Shown: piece after piece, positions 36,220-45,165 of the stretch
How the letters are laid out: each line of letters opens with the position of its first letter
How positions within the stretch are numbered: position 1 is the stretch's first letter
Assembly: GCA_030652035.1 (NCBI GenBank)
Contig: JAUSBJ010000025.1
Span: forward strand, 1 to 63,663
Length of the DNA: 63,663 nucleotides
Origin: Sulfurimicrobium sp.
GTDB taxonomy: Bacteria; Pseudomonadota; Gammaproteobacteria; Burkholderiales; Sulfuricellaceae
Reading direction: 5' to 3'
Notes under the pieces: model-generated
The model's input: only the letters and a program-made list of their open reading frames with translations
Databases searched by the model: none
What the model was told of the DNA's origin: nothing
Program-made: the position numbers and the translations under genes

Positions 36220-37528
36220 AAAACAGCTGCTTTCAATCTATTTTGGCGTTTCCCTGTTGGGCGCCAGCACGCTGTCCCTGGCTGCCGAAACGGCGCCAGC
36301 CAGAGTGGCGACACTCGACCGCATCGTGGCAGTGGTGAACAGCGATGTCATCACCCAGCTTGAACTCGATGAGCGGCTGCGCATGGTGACCCAGCAGTTG
36401 CAGAAACAGGGTACTCCCCTGCCGCCGCGAGAAATACTGGAAAAACAATTGCTCGAGCGCGTCATCATGGACCGCGTGCAGTTGCAGTTCGCCCAGGAAA
36501 CCGGGGTCAAGGTAGACGATGTGCAACTCGAAAGAACCCTGCAACGTATCGCTCAGGAGAACCAGTTGAGCCTGGAGCAATTCCGTGCCGCTCTGGAAAA
36601 GGACGGCATTGATTTCAAAAAATTTCGCGAGGATATTCGCAAGGAGGTCACCATGGCTCGCCTGCGCGAACGGGAAGTGGATAACCGCATTACCGTAAGT
36701 GATGGCGAAGTGGAGAATTACCTGAATTCACGCAGCGAGGCGCAGGGCGGCGGCAACGAATTCAATCTGGCTCATGTCCTGATCCGGGTGCCGGAACAGG
36801 CGAGTCCAGAGCAACTGCAGAAATACAAGGCAAAGGCGCTGCAGGCACAAGAAGAACTGCGCACAGGCAAGGATTTCCGGCAGGTTGCCGCCAGTTATTC
36901 CGATGCCGCCGATGCGCTTCAGGGGGGTGTCCTGGGATGGCGTCCGGCCGGCCAGTTGCCCACCCTGTTCGTGGAAGCGCTGGAGGCGATGAATACCGGC
37001 GAAGCCAGCCCGGTGCTGCGCAGCCCGAACGGTTTTCACATCCTCATACTGCTCGACAAGCGTGGCAAGGATGTCCCTTTCGTCGTGCGGCAAACTCGGG
37101 CTCGTCATATCCTGATCAAAGTCAATGAAATCATGTCCGAGCAGGACGCCAAAAACCGCGCCCTGCAAATCAAGGAGCGCCTGGATAACGGCGCTGATTT
37201 TGCCGAATTGGCGCGGCTTCATTCCGAAGACGGATCGGCGAGCCGCGGCGGTGAGCTGAACTGGCTCTCGCCGGGAGATACCGTGCCTGAATTCGAAAAG
37301 GCCATGGATGCGCTGAAACCGGGCGCTTTGTCCGAGCCGGTGCGCTCTCCTTTCGGCTGGCATCTGATTCAGGTGCAGGAACGCCGCGAGGAGGATGTGA
37401 GCAAGGAGCGCAAGCGCCTGCAGGCACGCCAGGAAATTCGTGCACGCAAAGCGGATGAAGCCTACCAGGAGTGGTTGCGACAGTTGCGCGACCGGGCATA
37501 TGTCGAGTATCGGCTGGCAGAAAAATAA
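36206..37528 (+). CDS. surA: Periplasmic chaperone/peptidyl-prolyl isomerase SurA
   Basis: This 440-residue protein has a signal peptide (about 1-27, ending SLAAETA), the SurA N-terminal chaperone domain with LDRIVAVVNSDVITQLELDER, and two parvulin domains (about 177-280 and 288-390) with FNLAHVLIRVP and TRARHILIKV. It escorts porins and LptD to the BAM complex. The second parvulin domain is normally the active one. The start codon lies inside the lptD 3' end. Confidence 0.97.
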   Translation: MNSIRKQLLSIYFGVSLLGASTLSLAAETAPARVATLDRIVAVVNSDVITQLELDERLRMVTQQLQKQGTPLPPREILEKQLLERVIMDRVQLQFAQETGVKVDDVQLERTLQRIAQENQLSLEQFRAALEKDGIDFKKFREDIRKEVTMARLREREVDNRITVSDGEVENYLNSRSEAQGGGNEFNLAHVLIRVPEQASPEQLQKYKAKALQAQEELRTGKDFRQVAASYSDAADALQGGVLGWRPAGQLPTLFVEALEAMNTGEASPVLRSPNGFHILILLDKRGKDVPFVVRQTRARHILIKVNEIMSEQDAKNRALQIKERLDNGADFAELARLHSEDGSASRGGELNWLSPGDTVPEFEKAMDALKPGALSEPVRSPFGWHLIQVQERREEDVSKERKRLQARQEIRARKADEAYQEWLRQLRDRAYVEYRLAEK

Positions 37529-37601
37529 TGGCGGGAATGAAGCGCGCTTACGGTATTGGCGATTTAAAGATCCTGTCCATTCTGCATGAGCGAATCGGAT
37601 A

Positions 37602-38585
37602 TTGGCCTTGAATCTGCCGATTATTGCACTGACTGCAGGTGAACCCGCCGGGATCGGCCCCGATCTGTGCGTGATGCTCGCCCAGCAGCCTGTTCAGTCA
37701 CGGGTGATCGTGCTGGCGGATAAGGCCTTGCTGGCATCCCGCGCCAAGGCGCTCAAACTTCCGCTATCCATCATGGACTATGCCCCTCTCGCCGACCTGC
37801 CCGCCCCGCCTGGCGTGCTCGAGGTGATGGCTGTGCCACTGGCTGCGGCAGTTCAGCCTGGCAGGCTTGATACGGTGAATAGCGCCTATGTTCTGGAGAC
37901 CTTGCGCTGTGCCGTGGATGGCTGTTTGAACGGTACATTTGATGCCATGGTGACCGCGCCGGTTCATAAGGGTGTGATCAACGATGCAGGTATCCCCTTT
38001 ACTGGGCATACTGAGTTCCTGGCCGAAAAAACAGGCACGCGGCGGGTGGTGATGATGCTGGTGGGCGGTGGCATGCGTGTTGCCTTGGCGACGACGCATT
38101 TGCCGCTCAGGAATGTGGCCGACGCCATTTCGCGGGAAAGCCTCGCCGAGGTCATTCGCATCCTTCACCATGATCTTGTTTCGCGCTTCGGCATTGCTCG
38201 CCCGCGCATCCTGGTGGCGGGTCTTAATCCGCATGCCGGCGAGGGGGGGCATCTCGGGCGCGAGGAGATCGAAGTCATTTCTCCCGTGCTGGAAGCCTTG
38301 CGCGCGCAGGGTATGGATCTGCGCGGCCCGCTGCCAGCGGATACGCTGTTTACCCCCCGCATGCTGGCCGAATGCGACTGTGTGCTGGCGATGTATCATG
38401 ACCAGGGCTTGCCTGTGCTCAAACATGCCAGTTTTGGTGGCGGGGTGAATGTCACGCTGGGCCTGCCCATCATCCGCACTTCGGTAGACCATGGCACAGC
38501 GCTGGACTTGGCGGGTAGCGGCAAATCCGATCCGGGCAGCCTGCTGGCGGCACTGCAACTCGCAGCCACGATGGTGAGACGATGA
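37602..38585 (+). CDS. pdxA: 4-hydroxythreonine-4-phosphate dehydrogenase
   Basis: This is 327 residues from a TTG at 37602; the TTG at 37608 is also possible and neither has a strong ribosome site. It has [27 protein letters not shown], the metal-binding [22 protein letters not shown] and [12 protein letters not shown]. It oxidises 4-phosphohydroxythreonine in PLP synthesis. It overlaps rsmA by ATGA and forms the classical surA-pdxA-rsmA run. Confidence 0.96.
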   Translation: MALNLPIIALTAGEPAGIGPDLCVMLAQQPVQSRVIVLADKALLASRAKALKLPLSIMDYAPLADLPAPPGVLEVMAVPLAAAVQPGRLDTVNSAYVLETLRCAVDGCLNGTFDAMVTAPVHKGVINDAGIPFTGHTEFLAEKTGTRRVVMMLVGGGMRVALATTHLPLRNVADAISRESLAEVIRILHHDLVSRFGIARPRILVAGLNPHAGEGGHLGREEIEVISPVLEALRAQGMDLRGPLPADTLFTPRMLAECDCVLAMYHDQGLPVLKHASFGGGVNVTLGLPIIRTSVDHGTALDLAGSGKSDPGSLLAALQLAATMVRR

Positions 38586-39355
38586 AGCATATTCCAAGAA
38601 AGCGCTTTGGCCAGAATTTTCTGATCGACCGTCAGGTCATTGCTGATATCGTGGCGGTGATTCGCCCCCAGCCGGATGATGTGATGGTGGAAATCGGCCC
38701 CGGACTGGGGGCGATTACCCAGCCTCTGCTCAAGACCCTGCACCATCTGCACGTAGTGGAAATCGACCGCGATATCGTGGTTCGGCTGCACCGGGAATAT
38801 GCGCCTGAACGCGTAACCGTGCATGCATGCGATGCGCTCAAGTTCGACTTTGGCAGCCTGGGAGGTGGCTTGCGCGTAGTCGGCAACCTGCCTTACAACA
38901 TCTCGACGCCGCTGCTGTTTCATCTGGCCAGCCAGATTTCCCTCATTCGCGACCTTCATTTCATGCTGCAGAAAGAGGTGGTGGAGCGCATGGTGGCGGA
39001 GCCTTCGACACCCGCTTATGGCAGGCTATCGGTGATGTTGCAGTATTATTTCGAGATGGAAAATCTGCTGCATGTGCCGCCACAGGCTTTTTCACCCGCA
39101 CCCAAGGTGGACTCGGCGGTGGTGCGCATGATTCCCTGGCGTGAGAGACCATTCCCTGGCTGTGATGCAAATCTGCTGGGGAAGGTCGTTACCGCAGCCT
39201 TCTCGATGCGGCGCAAGACGCTGAAGAACACGCTGCATGCCTATCTGAAGCCAGCCGATTTCGAACGGCTTGGCATTGATCCGGGATTGCGGGCCGAGAA
39301 TCTTGGCGTACAGGATTATGTGCGAATTGTGAATTATCTAGGCCCGATAGTATGA
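38582..39355 (+). CDS. rsmA: 16S rRNA dimethyladenosine transferase RsmA/KsgA
   Basis: This 257-residue protein begins [15 protein letters not shown] and has the SAM motif [15 protein letters not shown], the catalytic NLPYNIS and the C-terminal [13 protein letters not shown]. It dimethylates A1518/A1519 of 16S rRNA. Start and stop overlap pdxA and the diguanylate cyclase gene by 4 bp each, so all are co-translated. Confidence 0.97.
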   Translation: MKHIPRKRFGQNFLIDRQVIADIVAVIRPQPDDVMVEIGPGLGAITQPLLKTLHHLHVVEIDRDIVVRLHREYAPERVTVHACDALKFDFGSLGGGLRVVGNLPYNISTPLLFHLASQISLIRDLHFMLQKEVVERMVAEPSTPAYGRLSVMLQYYFEMENLLHVPPQAFSPAPKVDSAVVRMIPWRERPFPGCDANLLGKVVTAAFSMRRKTLKNTLHAYLKPADFERLGIDPGLRAENLGVQDYVRIVNYLGPIV

Positions 39356-41211
39356 ACAGTGGCCCTTTTGCACCGGATATGCCCGGTTCCGAGGGCTTGC
39401 CATATGAGGCTGGGCTGTACCAGCGTTATCTTGAAGCGCTTGGCCGTGTCACCAGCCTGCTCCTCGAAGACACGGGGGAAGACAGTTGGGGGGAGGTGCT
39501 GCAATTGTTGGCTGAGGCCTCTCGCGCCAAGCACTGCGCCCTGTACCTCAACCAGCAGAGTGCGGATGGTTGTCAGCAGGCAATGCTGCGCTCGTTCTGG
39601 CCTTCCCCCTCAGCCGATGCTGGCTTGCAGCGCTTGGACTATGACGAGTATGTCCTGCTAAACGATACGCTGCAGATCGGCATGGTGCTGACCAGAAACA
39701 CGGTGGAATTGCCAACGCCTGAATTTAATCTTTTCAGAGGGCTGCATAGCGCCAGCGTGATGTGCATTCCTCTCCTGGTCGGTGGAGAGATGTCCGGTTT
39801 CCTCGGTTTCTTCAGCCAGCGAGAGAAGCACGACTGGCTGCCGATGGAGATCGATATCCTATGCGTTGCGGCTAATAATTTCTCTGCCATGCTGGCCCGG
39901 CAGCGCATGGAGCATAGCCTGCGAGCCAGTGAGTCGCGTTTACGGGTGCTGGTGGGGGCCACCGAGGATATCGTGATCGAGTTCGATGCTGGCGGCGAGA
40001 TACATAATGTGTGGTCTGATCACGGTCTTCTGCCCTCTGCCACGGGCCCGGGAAAATTCCTCAGCTCGGCTCTGCCTGCCGACATGTCGCAGGCACTGAT
40101 GAGAGCCGGTCCGCATGTGCTGGCCAGCGGTAAAAGCGCCGTGGTGGATTTTTCCCTGGAGGACGCTCTGGGGGATCAGTTTTTTACTGGGCGCTTGCAA
40201 ACGGTACCCTCTGAAAGCGGCCAGGGCTTGCACCTGGTTGCGCTGATTCGAGACGTTACAGTTCAGATACAGGCCGAGGCTCGGCGTCAGACCATGCTGG
40301 ATACGCTGGATCTGCTGGAAGAGGCGATTGTCGACATGACTCCGCAGGGCAAACTCGCCAATGTCAGTGCCGGCTGGGAGAAGCTGCGCGGCGGGGAGAA
40401 GCCGGAGTGTGCGCTGCACGAGCAGTCGCTGCTGCAATTTGTGCACCCCGAAGATCAGGGCGAAGTCGAGGCCATGCTCGGGAAGCTGGAGGCGGGGGCG
40501 AAAGAATCTGGAAACACTTTGCGTTTTCGTCTGCACAGAATGAACGGGGATTATCTATGGGTCGAGGCGCGCCTGCTCGCGCACCGCTTGCCTCAGGGAC
40601 ATGTGGCCTGCATACGCGGCATTCTGCGCGATGTCACTGCATCTTATCTTGAACAGAAGCGGATCACGCAGATGGCGCTGCATGATCCGTTGACAAATTT
40701 GCCGAATCGTCTGCTGTTGCATGATCATCTGCAGCAGGCCATTGTCCGGGCACAACGCAATGGCTCTAAAGTCGCACTGGGATTTATCGATCTCGACCAT
40801 TTCAAGCAGATTAACGACAGCCTCGGGCATCAGGCCGGCGATATCGTATTGCAGACCTTGAGCCAGAGACTGCTCAGTGCCATGCGGGAAATGGATACGC
40901 TTTGCCGCTGGGGGGGCGACGAGTTTGTGGCTCTATTACCCGATTTCAACCAGGAATCGGATCTGCGCCACATTGCCGGACGGCTGATGGAAGCGGGTCG
41001 CCAGGCGATGAAAGTGGAGGGGCAGGAAGTGCTGCCAACGCTGAGTATCGGTTTCGCAGTTTATCCGGATGATGCCGGCAGCGCCGAGGCGCTCATGGCT
41101 GCGGCCGACAACACCATGTTTCACGCCAAACGCAATGGTCGCAACAGCGTCCGGTTTTACAGCGATGTATTGCCCTTAGCGCAACTTGAACTGCTTGATC
41201 ACCTGATCTAG
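39352..41211 (+). CDS. GAF-PAS-PAS-GGDEF diguanylate cyclase
   Basis: This 619-residue soluble protein has a GAF-like domain (about 28-195, [19 protein letters not shown]), two PAS domains (about 200-310 and 320-440) and a GGDEF domain whose signature [10 protein letters not shown] (about 520) is intact. There is no EAL domain or membrane anchor, so it is expected to make c-di-GMP in response to a cytoplasmic signal. It overlaps rsmA by ATGA, placing a c-di-GMP enzyme inside the lptD-surA-pdxA-rsmA operon. Its last 36 bp overlap the convergent chemoreceptor gene. Confidence 0.92.
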   Translation: MNSGPFAPDMPGSEGLPYEAGLYQRYLEALGRVTSLLLEDTGEDSWGEVLQLLAEASRAKHCALYLNQQSADGCQQAMLRSFWPSPSADAGLQRLDYDEYVLLNDTLQIGMVLTRNTVELPTPEFNLFRGLHSASVMCIPLLVGGEMSGFLGFFSQREKHDWLPMEIDILCVAANNFSAMLARQRMEHSLRASESRLRVLVGATEDIVIEFDAGGEIHNVWSDHGLLPSATGPGKFLSSALPADMSQALMRAGPHVLASGKSAVVDFSLEDALGDQFFTGRLQTVPSESGQGLHLVALIRDVTVQIQAEARRQTMLDTLDLLEEAIVDMTPQGKLANVSAGWEKLRGGEKPECALHEQSLLQFVHPEDQGEVEAMLGKLEAGAKESGNTLRFRLHRMNGDYLWVEARLLAHRLPQGHVACIRGILRDVTASYLEQKRITQMALHDPLTNLPNRLLLHDHLQQAIVRAQRNGSKVALGFIDLDHFKQINDSLGHQAGDIVLQTLSQRLLSAMREMDTLCRWGGDEFVALLPDFNQESDLRHIAGRLMEAGRQAMKVEGQEVLPTLSIGFAVYPDDAGSAEALMAAADNTMFHAKRNGRNSVRFYSDVLPLAQLELLDHLI

Positions 41212-42357
41212 TTGCGCGGAGAGGTTGGCTAGCGCGCTCGTGGCTTGTTCACCGGCCATGGTATCCGCCGAGGCGTCATGCACCATCTGGCTGATCTCGT
41301 CGACATGGCCGCGTACTTCATACACCATCTGATTCTGCGATGCCGCGCCGGCGGCGATGCGCTCGATCATTTCAGATACCCGTTCCACAGAGAGGACGAT
41401 TTCCTGCAGGGCACGGCCCGCTTCGGTGGCTTTTTCCACACCGCCGCGCACCTGTTCTGTACCGCTTTGCATGGTGGAAATGGCATTGCGGGTTTCCTGC
41501 TGCACGCTCTGGATCATGCTGCTGATTTCCTGAGTGGCCTGAGCGGTTTTCTCTGCGAGTTTGCGCACCTCATCGGCCACGACAGCGAAGCCGCGGCCCT
41601 GTTCTCCGGCGCGCGCCGCTTCGATGGCGGCATTCAGGGCGAGCAGGTTGGTCTGTTCCGCGATGCCATTGATTACCGCCACAATGGCGCCAATTTCATC
41701 CGACTTGCGGCCCAGGTTGTCCACGGCTGAAGAGCCGAGGGTGACCGACTCATTGATCTGGCGCATGCCCTGAATAGTATCCTGAACGATATTGCCGCCC
41801 GATTTCGCCAGATTGGAGGCATTGCGCGCCGCCTCGGAAACCAGGCTGGCGTTGCTGGAAATTTCCGCGACGGTTTCCGACAGGGTTTCAGTGCTGGAAT
41901 TGATGCTGCCAACGGTCTGCTGCTGGGCATCAAAGCGCTTGCGTACCCCCGCCATGAGTCCCTGAATGGTGTTGGCGTCGCGATTGACGTGGCCGCTCAT
42001 GCTTGCCACTTCACCAATCAGGCTGCGCAGATTCTCTGACATCTTGTTGAAACCATGGATGATTTCACCGATCATGTCATGGCTTTCCATGGCGCAGGTA
42101 TGGCTGATGTCCTTGTTGCTGATGGCCGTGGCGACTTGCGAGATGCGCCGCAACTTGGACAGCAGCACCCAGTTCACCAGCCAGTAGTTGGCCAGCCCGA
42201 CGATGGCCCCTGCCGCCAGCGCACTGATCACGAACCACACCAGCATGCCGGGTTTCCACTCCACGAAGAGATTGGCAAACACCGGGAACACCGCGCCCAT
42301 CACCAGGCCGAGTGCCAGGAATGACAGCATCAGGTTACGCAGAACACTAGGCTTCAT
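41176..42357 (-). CDS. Methyl-accepting chemotaxis protein without periplasmic sensor
   Basis: This is 393 residues from the ATG at 42357, with GGGGAA upstream; a longer frame to 42465 lacks support. Two close membrane helices (about 9-27 and 32-55) leave almost no periplasmic loop. A HAMP region and a cytoplasmic coiled coil follow, with the signalling tip [20 protein letters not shown] and [15 protein letters not shown]. It signals to CheA/CheW and probably senses an internal or membrane state such as energy or redox. gloA starts upstream with a short gap. Confidence 0.9.
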   Translation of the reverse strand: MKPSVLRNLMLSFLALGLVMGAVFPVFANLFVEWKPGMLVWFVISALAAGAIVGLANYWLVNWVLLSKLRRISQVATAISNKDISHTCAMESHDMIGEIIHGFNKMSENLRSLIGEVASMSGHVNRDANTIQGLMAGVRKRFDAQQQTVGSINSSTETLSETVAEISSNASLVSEAARNASNLAKSGGNIVQDTIQGMRQINESVTLGSSAVDNLGRKSDEIGAIVAVINGIAEQTNLLALNAAIEAARAGEQGRGFAVVADEVRKLAEKTAQATQEISSMIQSVQQETRNAISTMQSGTEQVRGGVEKATEAGRALQEIVLSVERVSEMIERIAAGAASQNQMVYEVRGHVDEISQMVHDASADTMAGEQATSALANLSAQLDQVIKQFKLR

Positions 42358-42370
42358 TTTGATTTCCCCA

Positions 42371-42775
42371 TTAATTTTCTTCTTGTTTGTATTGTTTTTT
42401 TTGTATGAATTCGATCTTGTATCCATCCGGATCTTCGATAAAAGCAATAATGGTGGTGCCCGCATTCATGGGCCCTGCTTCGCGCACCACGCGTGCGCCG
42501 CGCTTGCGCGCTTCCTCGCAGGCCCGGGCAGCGTTCTCAACCTCAACTGCCAGATGGCCGAAGCCGTTACCTAGATCATAGGAAGAGACCCCCCAATTGT
42601 AGGTCAGTTCAATCACGCTATGGTCCGTTTCGTCGCCGTATCCTACGAAGGCCAGGGTGAATTTCCCCTCGGGATAGTCCTTGCGGCGCAATAGACGCAT
42701 ACCGAGTACTTCGGTATAGAAGGCGATGGCGCGGTCCAGGTCGCCGGTGCGGATCATGGTGTGTAGCAGGCGCAT
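42371..42775 (-). CDS. gloA: Lactoylglutathione lyase (glyoxalase I)
   Basis: This 134-residue protein begins [20 protein letters not shown] and has [38 protein letters not shown] and [13 protein letters not shown]. It contains the Ni2+ ligands His5, Glu, His and Glu typical of the E. coli-type enzyme. It isomerises the methylglyoxal-glutathione hemithioacetal. The basic, Lys/Gln-rich C-terminal tail is short. Upstream lies a 285-bp gap with a MITE-like repeat. Confidence 0.95.
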   Translation of the reverse strand: MRLLHTMIRTGDLDRAIAFYTEVLGMRLLRRKDYPEGKFTLAFVGYGDETDHSVIELTYNWGVSSYDLGNGFGHLAVEVENAARACEEARKRGARVVREAGPMNAGTTIIAFIEDPDGYKIEFIQKKQYKQEEN

Positions 42776-42913
42776 TGGATGGTCTCCTGCAAGAGATTGG
42801 AAAAAGCCGGGCCGGGTTGATTACAGGCTATGATATCGCGCCCGGTGCATGGAAAAAACCCTGTTGTTGGCAGGTGTAAAATCAGGCTTTGTGCAGCGGG
42901 TGCGTTAAACCTA

Positions 42914-43036
42914 GAAACCTTAGTTGAACACTTCAGCCTGTAGCGGGCTCACCCAATAGGTGAACAGATTGCGAATAAATGATTTTTTTTAATTTCACTG
43001 CATTAGGCGATTAGTCGAGCGGTCAACTAAGGTTTC
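42914..43036. mobile_element. MITE-like element with 14-bp terminal inverted repeats
   Basis: GAAACCTTAGTTGA (42914-42927) and TCAACTAAGGTTTC (43023-43036) are perfect inverted repeats bounding 123 bp with no open frame. The centre contains the sub-hairpin-forming CACCCAATAGGTG and a T run. The size and ends suit a MITE or an intergenic repeat unit. A target-site duplication is not evident from the flanks. Confidence 0.45.
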
Positions 43037-43060
43037 CAAGTTAAAGATTGTCGCAGCAAT

Positions 43061-43771
43061 TCAGAACTGGTGATAGCCTGCACCGTGTTTTTTCAGAAAA
43101 ATCTTTTGCTCCCTGAAATCCGGGCAGGCCTGGGTGACGATCTGCCAGAATGCAGAGGAGTGGTTGAGTTCGATGAGATGAGCCAGTTCATGCACCACCA
43201 CGTAATCGATTACCGCTGGGGGGGCTTTGATCAGGCGCCAGTTGAGGCGGATAGCGCCCGAACTGCTACAACTCCCCCAGCGGGTGCGGGCGCTGGTGAG
43301 GGAGAGGCGCGACACGCTTACATCCAGTTGCCGGGCGAGGAGTTGCACCCGATACTGGAAAAAGGCCAGCGCCTCGCTGCGATACCAGTGCATTACCCTG
43401 TTTTTGAGCGCGGCGCTATCGCCCGGATCGGCCAGTCCAACCCGTAGCAGGCTGTCGCAGCGTACCGCTTGGGTGCGCGGGCCACCTGTTTCAACCACCA
43501 GTTCAAGCGAGCGGCCGAGGAAGGGAATGAACTCGCCATGCTGCCAGCAAAAATCGGGTACGGCATGGGCACGCATATGCTCCAGCTTGTCTCTTACCCA
43601 ATCGGATTTTTGATGTAGCACCGCTTCCCACTCGTGTTGCGGAAGGCGGGCAGGAACACTTACTGTCAGGCCAGTGGGGCCGACTTTCAGGCCGATGCTG
43701 CGCCGCCGAGGGCTGCGCAGCAGCAGGTAGGGGATTTCCTCGTTATTGAGCCGGATGCGGTGTGTGGCCAA
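43061..43771 (-). CDS. YgjP/DUF45-type zinc metallopeptidase-like protein
   Basis: This 236-residue protein starts with the TTG at 43771, preceded by AAGGTGG. GTG at 43780 and a TTG at 43819 are alternatives, and all overlap the end of plsC. It has RRRSIGLKVGPTGLTV near the N-terminus and the metallopeptidase motif VVVHELAHLIELNHSSAFW (HExxH-like, with HELAH) with RTRWGSCSSSG, typical of the family (SprT/M48-like fold). The role is unknown. It is co-transcribed with plsC and gmhB. Confidence 0.85.
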   Translation of the reverse strand: MATHRIRLNNEEIPYLLLRSPRRRSIGLKVGPTGLTVSVPARLPQHEWEAVLHQKSDWVRDKLEHMRAHAVPDFCWQHGEFIPFLGRSLELVVETGGPRTQAVRCDSLLRVGLADPGDSAALKNRVMHWYRSEALAFFQYRVQLLARQLDVSVSRLSLTSARTRWGSCSSSGAIRLNWRLIKAPPAVIDYVVVHELAHLIELNHSSAFWQIVTQACPDFREQKIFLKKHGAGYHQF

Positions 43772-44498
43772 GCGGCCCACCTTTATAGTCGCGAGCGATA
43801 CGTTGCATCTCCTGTTCAATCCAGGCTTCTGCCTGGCTGTTCAATTCTCCGGCTTTCATCCCGCATGCCTGGATGGGCTTGCCTATGCTCAGCGTGATGG
43901 TGCCGGGATGCTTCAGGAAAGCATTTTTTCCCCAGAACTCCCCCGCGTTGTGCGCCACCGGCAGGACCGTTGCGCCGCTGTGGGTGGCGAGAAAGGCGCC
44001 GCCAATGTTGTACTTGCCCTTGACGCCCGGTTTGACCCGAGTGCCTTCAGGAAAAACCACCACCCAGAATCCAGTTGCCAGACGTGCCTTGCCCTGATCG
44101 GTGACCTGTCTGAGCGCTTCCTTCCCGGCGCTGCGGTCGATGGCGATCGGGCTGGTCATGGCCAGGCCCCAGCCAAAAAAAGGGATTCTGAGCAATTCCT
44201 TTTTCATGACCCATACCACCGGCGGGAAAATGCACTGGAACGCCATGGTCTCCCATGCGGACTGGTGTTTGGCAAGAATGACGCAGGGGTGATCAGGAAT
44301 GTTTTCCGCACCAACGATGCGATAAGTCAGGCCGCAGGTGAGTTTCGCCCACCACAGCATGACGTGCGACCATTGGGCGATGATGCGCGACCGGGTAAGC
44401 GGGGGCAGGGGGTATGCCAGTATGGCGAGGATGGAGAAAACCGGGGTCGCAATGAGCAGCCCCAGCGCATAAAGAGATGAGCGCAGCCAGATCATCAT
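43743..44498 (-). CDS. plsC: 1-acyl-sn-glycerol-3-phosphate acyltransferase
   Basis: This 251-residue protein has an N-terminal membrane segment (about 5-30) and the acyltransferase motifs LAKHQSAWETMAFQ (H-x4-E/D block) and VVFPEGTRVKPG, plus ATVLPVAHNAGEFW. It acylates lysophosphatidic acid to phosphatidic acid. The HX4D motif is the HQSAWE variant common in Betaproteobacteria. Its ATG overlaps the stop of gmhB by 4 bp. Confidence 0.92.
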   Translation of the reverse strand: MMIWLRSSLYALGLLIATPVFSILAILAYPLPPLTRSRIIAQWSHVMLWWAKLTCGLTYRIVGAENIPDHPCVILAKHQSAWETMAFQCIFPPVVWVMKKELLRIPFFGWGLAMTSPIAIDRSAGKEALRQVTDQGKARLATGFWVVVFPEGTRVKPGVKGKYNIGGAFLATHSGATVLPVAHNAGEFWGKNAFLKHPGTITLSIGKPIQACGMKAGELNSQAEAWIEQEMQRIARDYKGGPLGHTPHPAQ

Positions 44499-45037
44499 GC
44501 GGTGGGTGTGATCAGGTACTGCGCTGCTTCCGCCAAATCATTGAACACCAGCGTGCCCTCGGGCAAATTCCCGGCGGCCAGGGTTTTCTCACCCTTGCCG
44601 GTGCGCACCAGGATGGGCTGTGCCCCCAGGGCGACCGCCGCCTGCAGGTCACGCAGCGAATCGCCGATGGCGGGGATACCGTCCAGTTCCATGTTGAAGC
44701 GCTTGCTGATTTCCTCGAACATGCCCGGTTTCGGCTTGCGGCAGTCACAACTGGAATCCGCCGCATGAGGGCAGAAAAATAGTGCGTCGATGCGTCCGCC
44801 CACCTGGGCCAGGGCCTTGTGCATCTTGTCGTGTATGGCGTTGAGCGTGGCCATGTCGAACAAACCGCGTCCGATGCCCGACTGGTTGGTGGCCAGCACC
44901 ACGCGGTAGCCCGCCTGATTGAGGCGGGCAATGGCCTCCAGGCTGCCGGGAATGGGCTTCCATTCCTCCGGGCACTTGATGAACTGGTCGGAGTCGAAGT
45001 TGATTACGCCGTCACGGTCGAGAATGATGAGTTTCAT
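44495..45037 (-). CDS. gmhB: D-glycero-beta-D-manno-heptose-1,7-bisphosphate 7-phosphatase
   Basis: This 180-residue HAD phosphatase starts with LIILDRDGVINFDSD and has ATNQSGIGRGLF, the zinc-binding cluster FCPHAADSSCDCRKPKPGM and AIGDSLRDLQAA. It removes the 7-phosphate in ADP-heptose synthesis for the LPS core. It is encoded between glyS and plsC, the conserved glyQ-glyS-gmhB-plsC order of Betaproteobacteria. Confidence 0.95.
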   Translation of the reverse strand: MKLIILDRDGVINFDSDQFIKCPEEWKPIPGSLEAIARLNQAGYRVVLATNQSGIGRGLFDMATLNAIHDKMHKALAQVGGRIDALFFCPHAADSSCDCRKPKPGMFEEISKRFNMELDGIPAIGDSLRDLQAAVALGAQPILVRTGKGEKTLAAGNLPEGTLVFNDLAEAAQYLITPTA

Positions 45038-45165
45038 GCGAACCCCTCCCGGCCTCCCCTTGTCAGGGGAGGAGTGTCATCGCTCATGATGGCGCCTCCC
45101 CCCTGATAAGGGGGGGTGGGGGGGTTAAGAGCGAATAACAGGGAAGCGTTCATCACAATGTATTC
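45038..45165. repeat. Two GC hairpins between glyS and gmhB
   Basis: CCTCCCCT-TGTC-AGGGGAGG (45053-45072) and CCCCCCT-GATA-AGGGGGG (45098-45115) are two compact tetraloop hairpins separated by a short spacer, followed by a G-rich tract. They look like an intergenic repeat unit rather than a gene. On the minus strand they lie in the glyS-gmhB spacer and could attenuate or stabilise the transcript. Confidence 0.55.
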
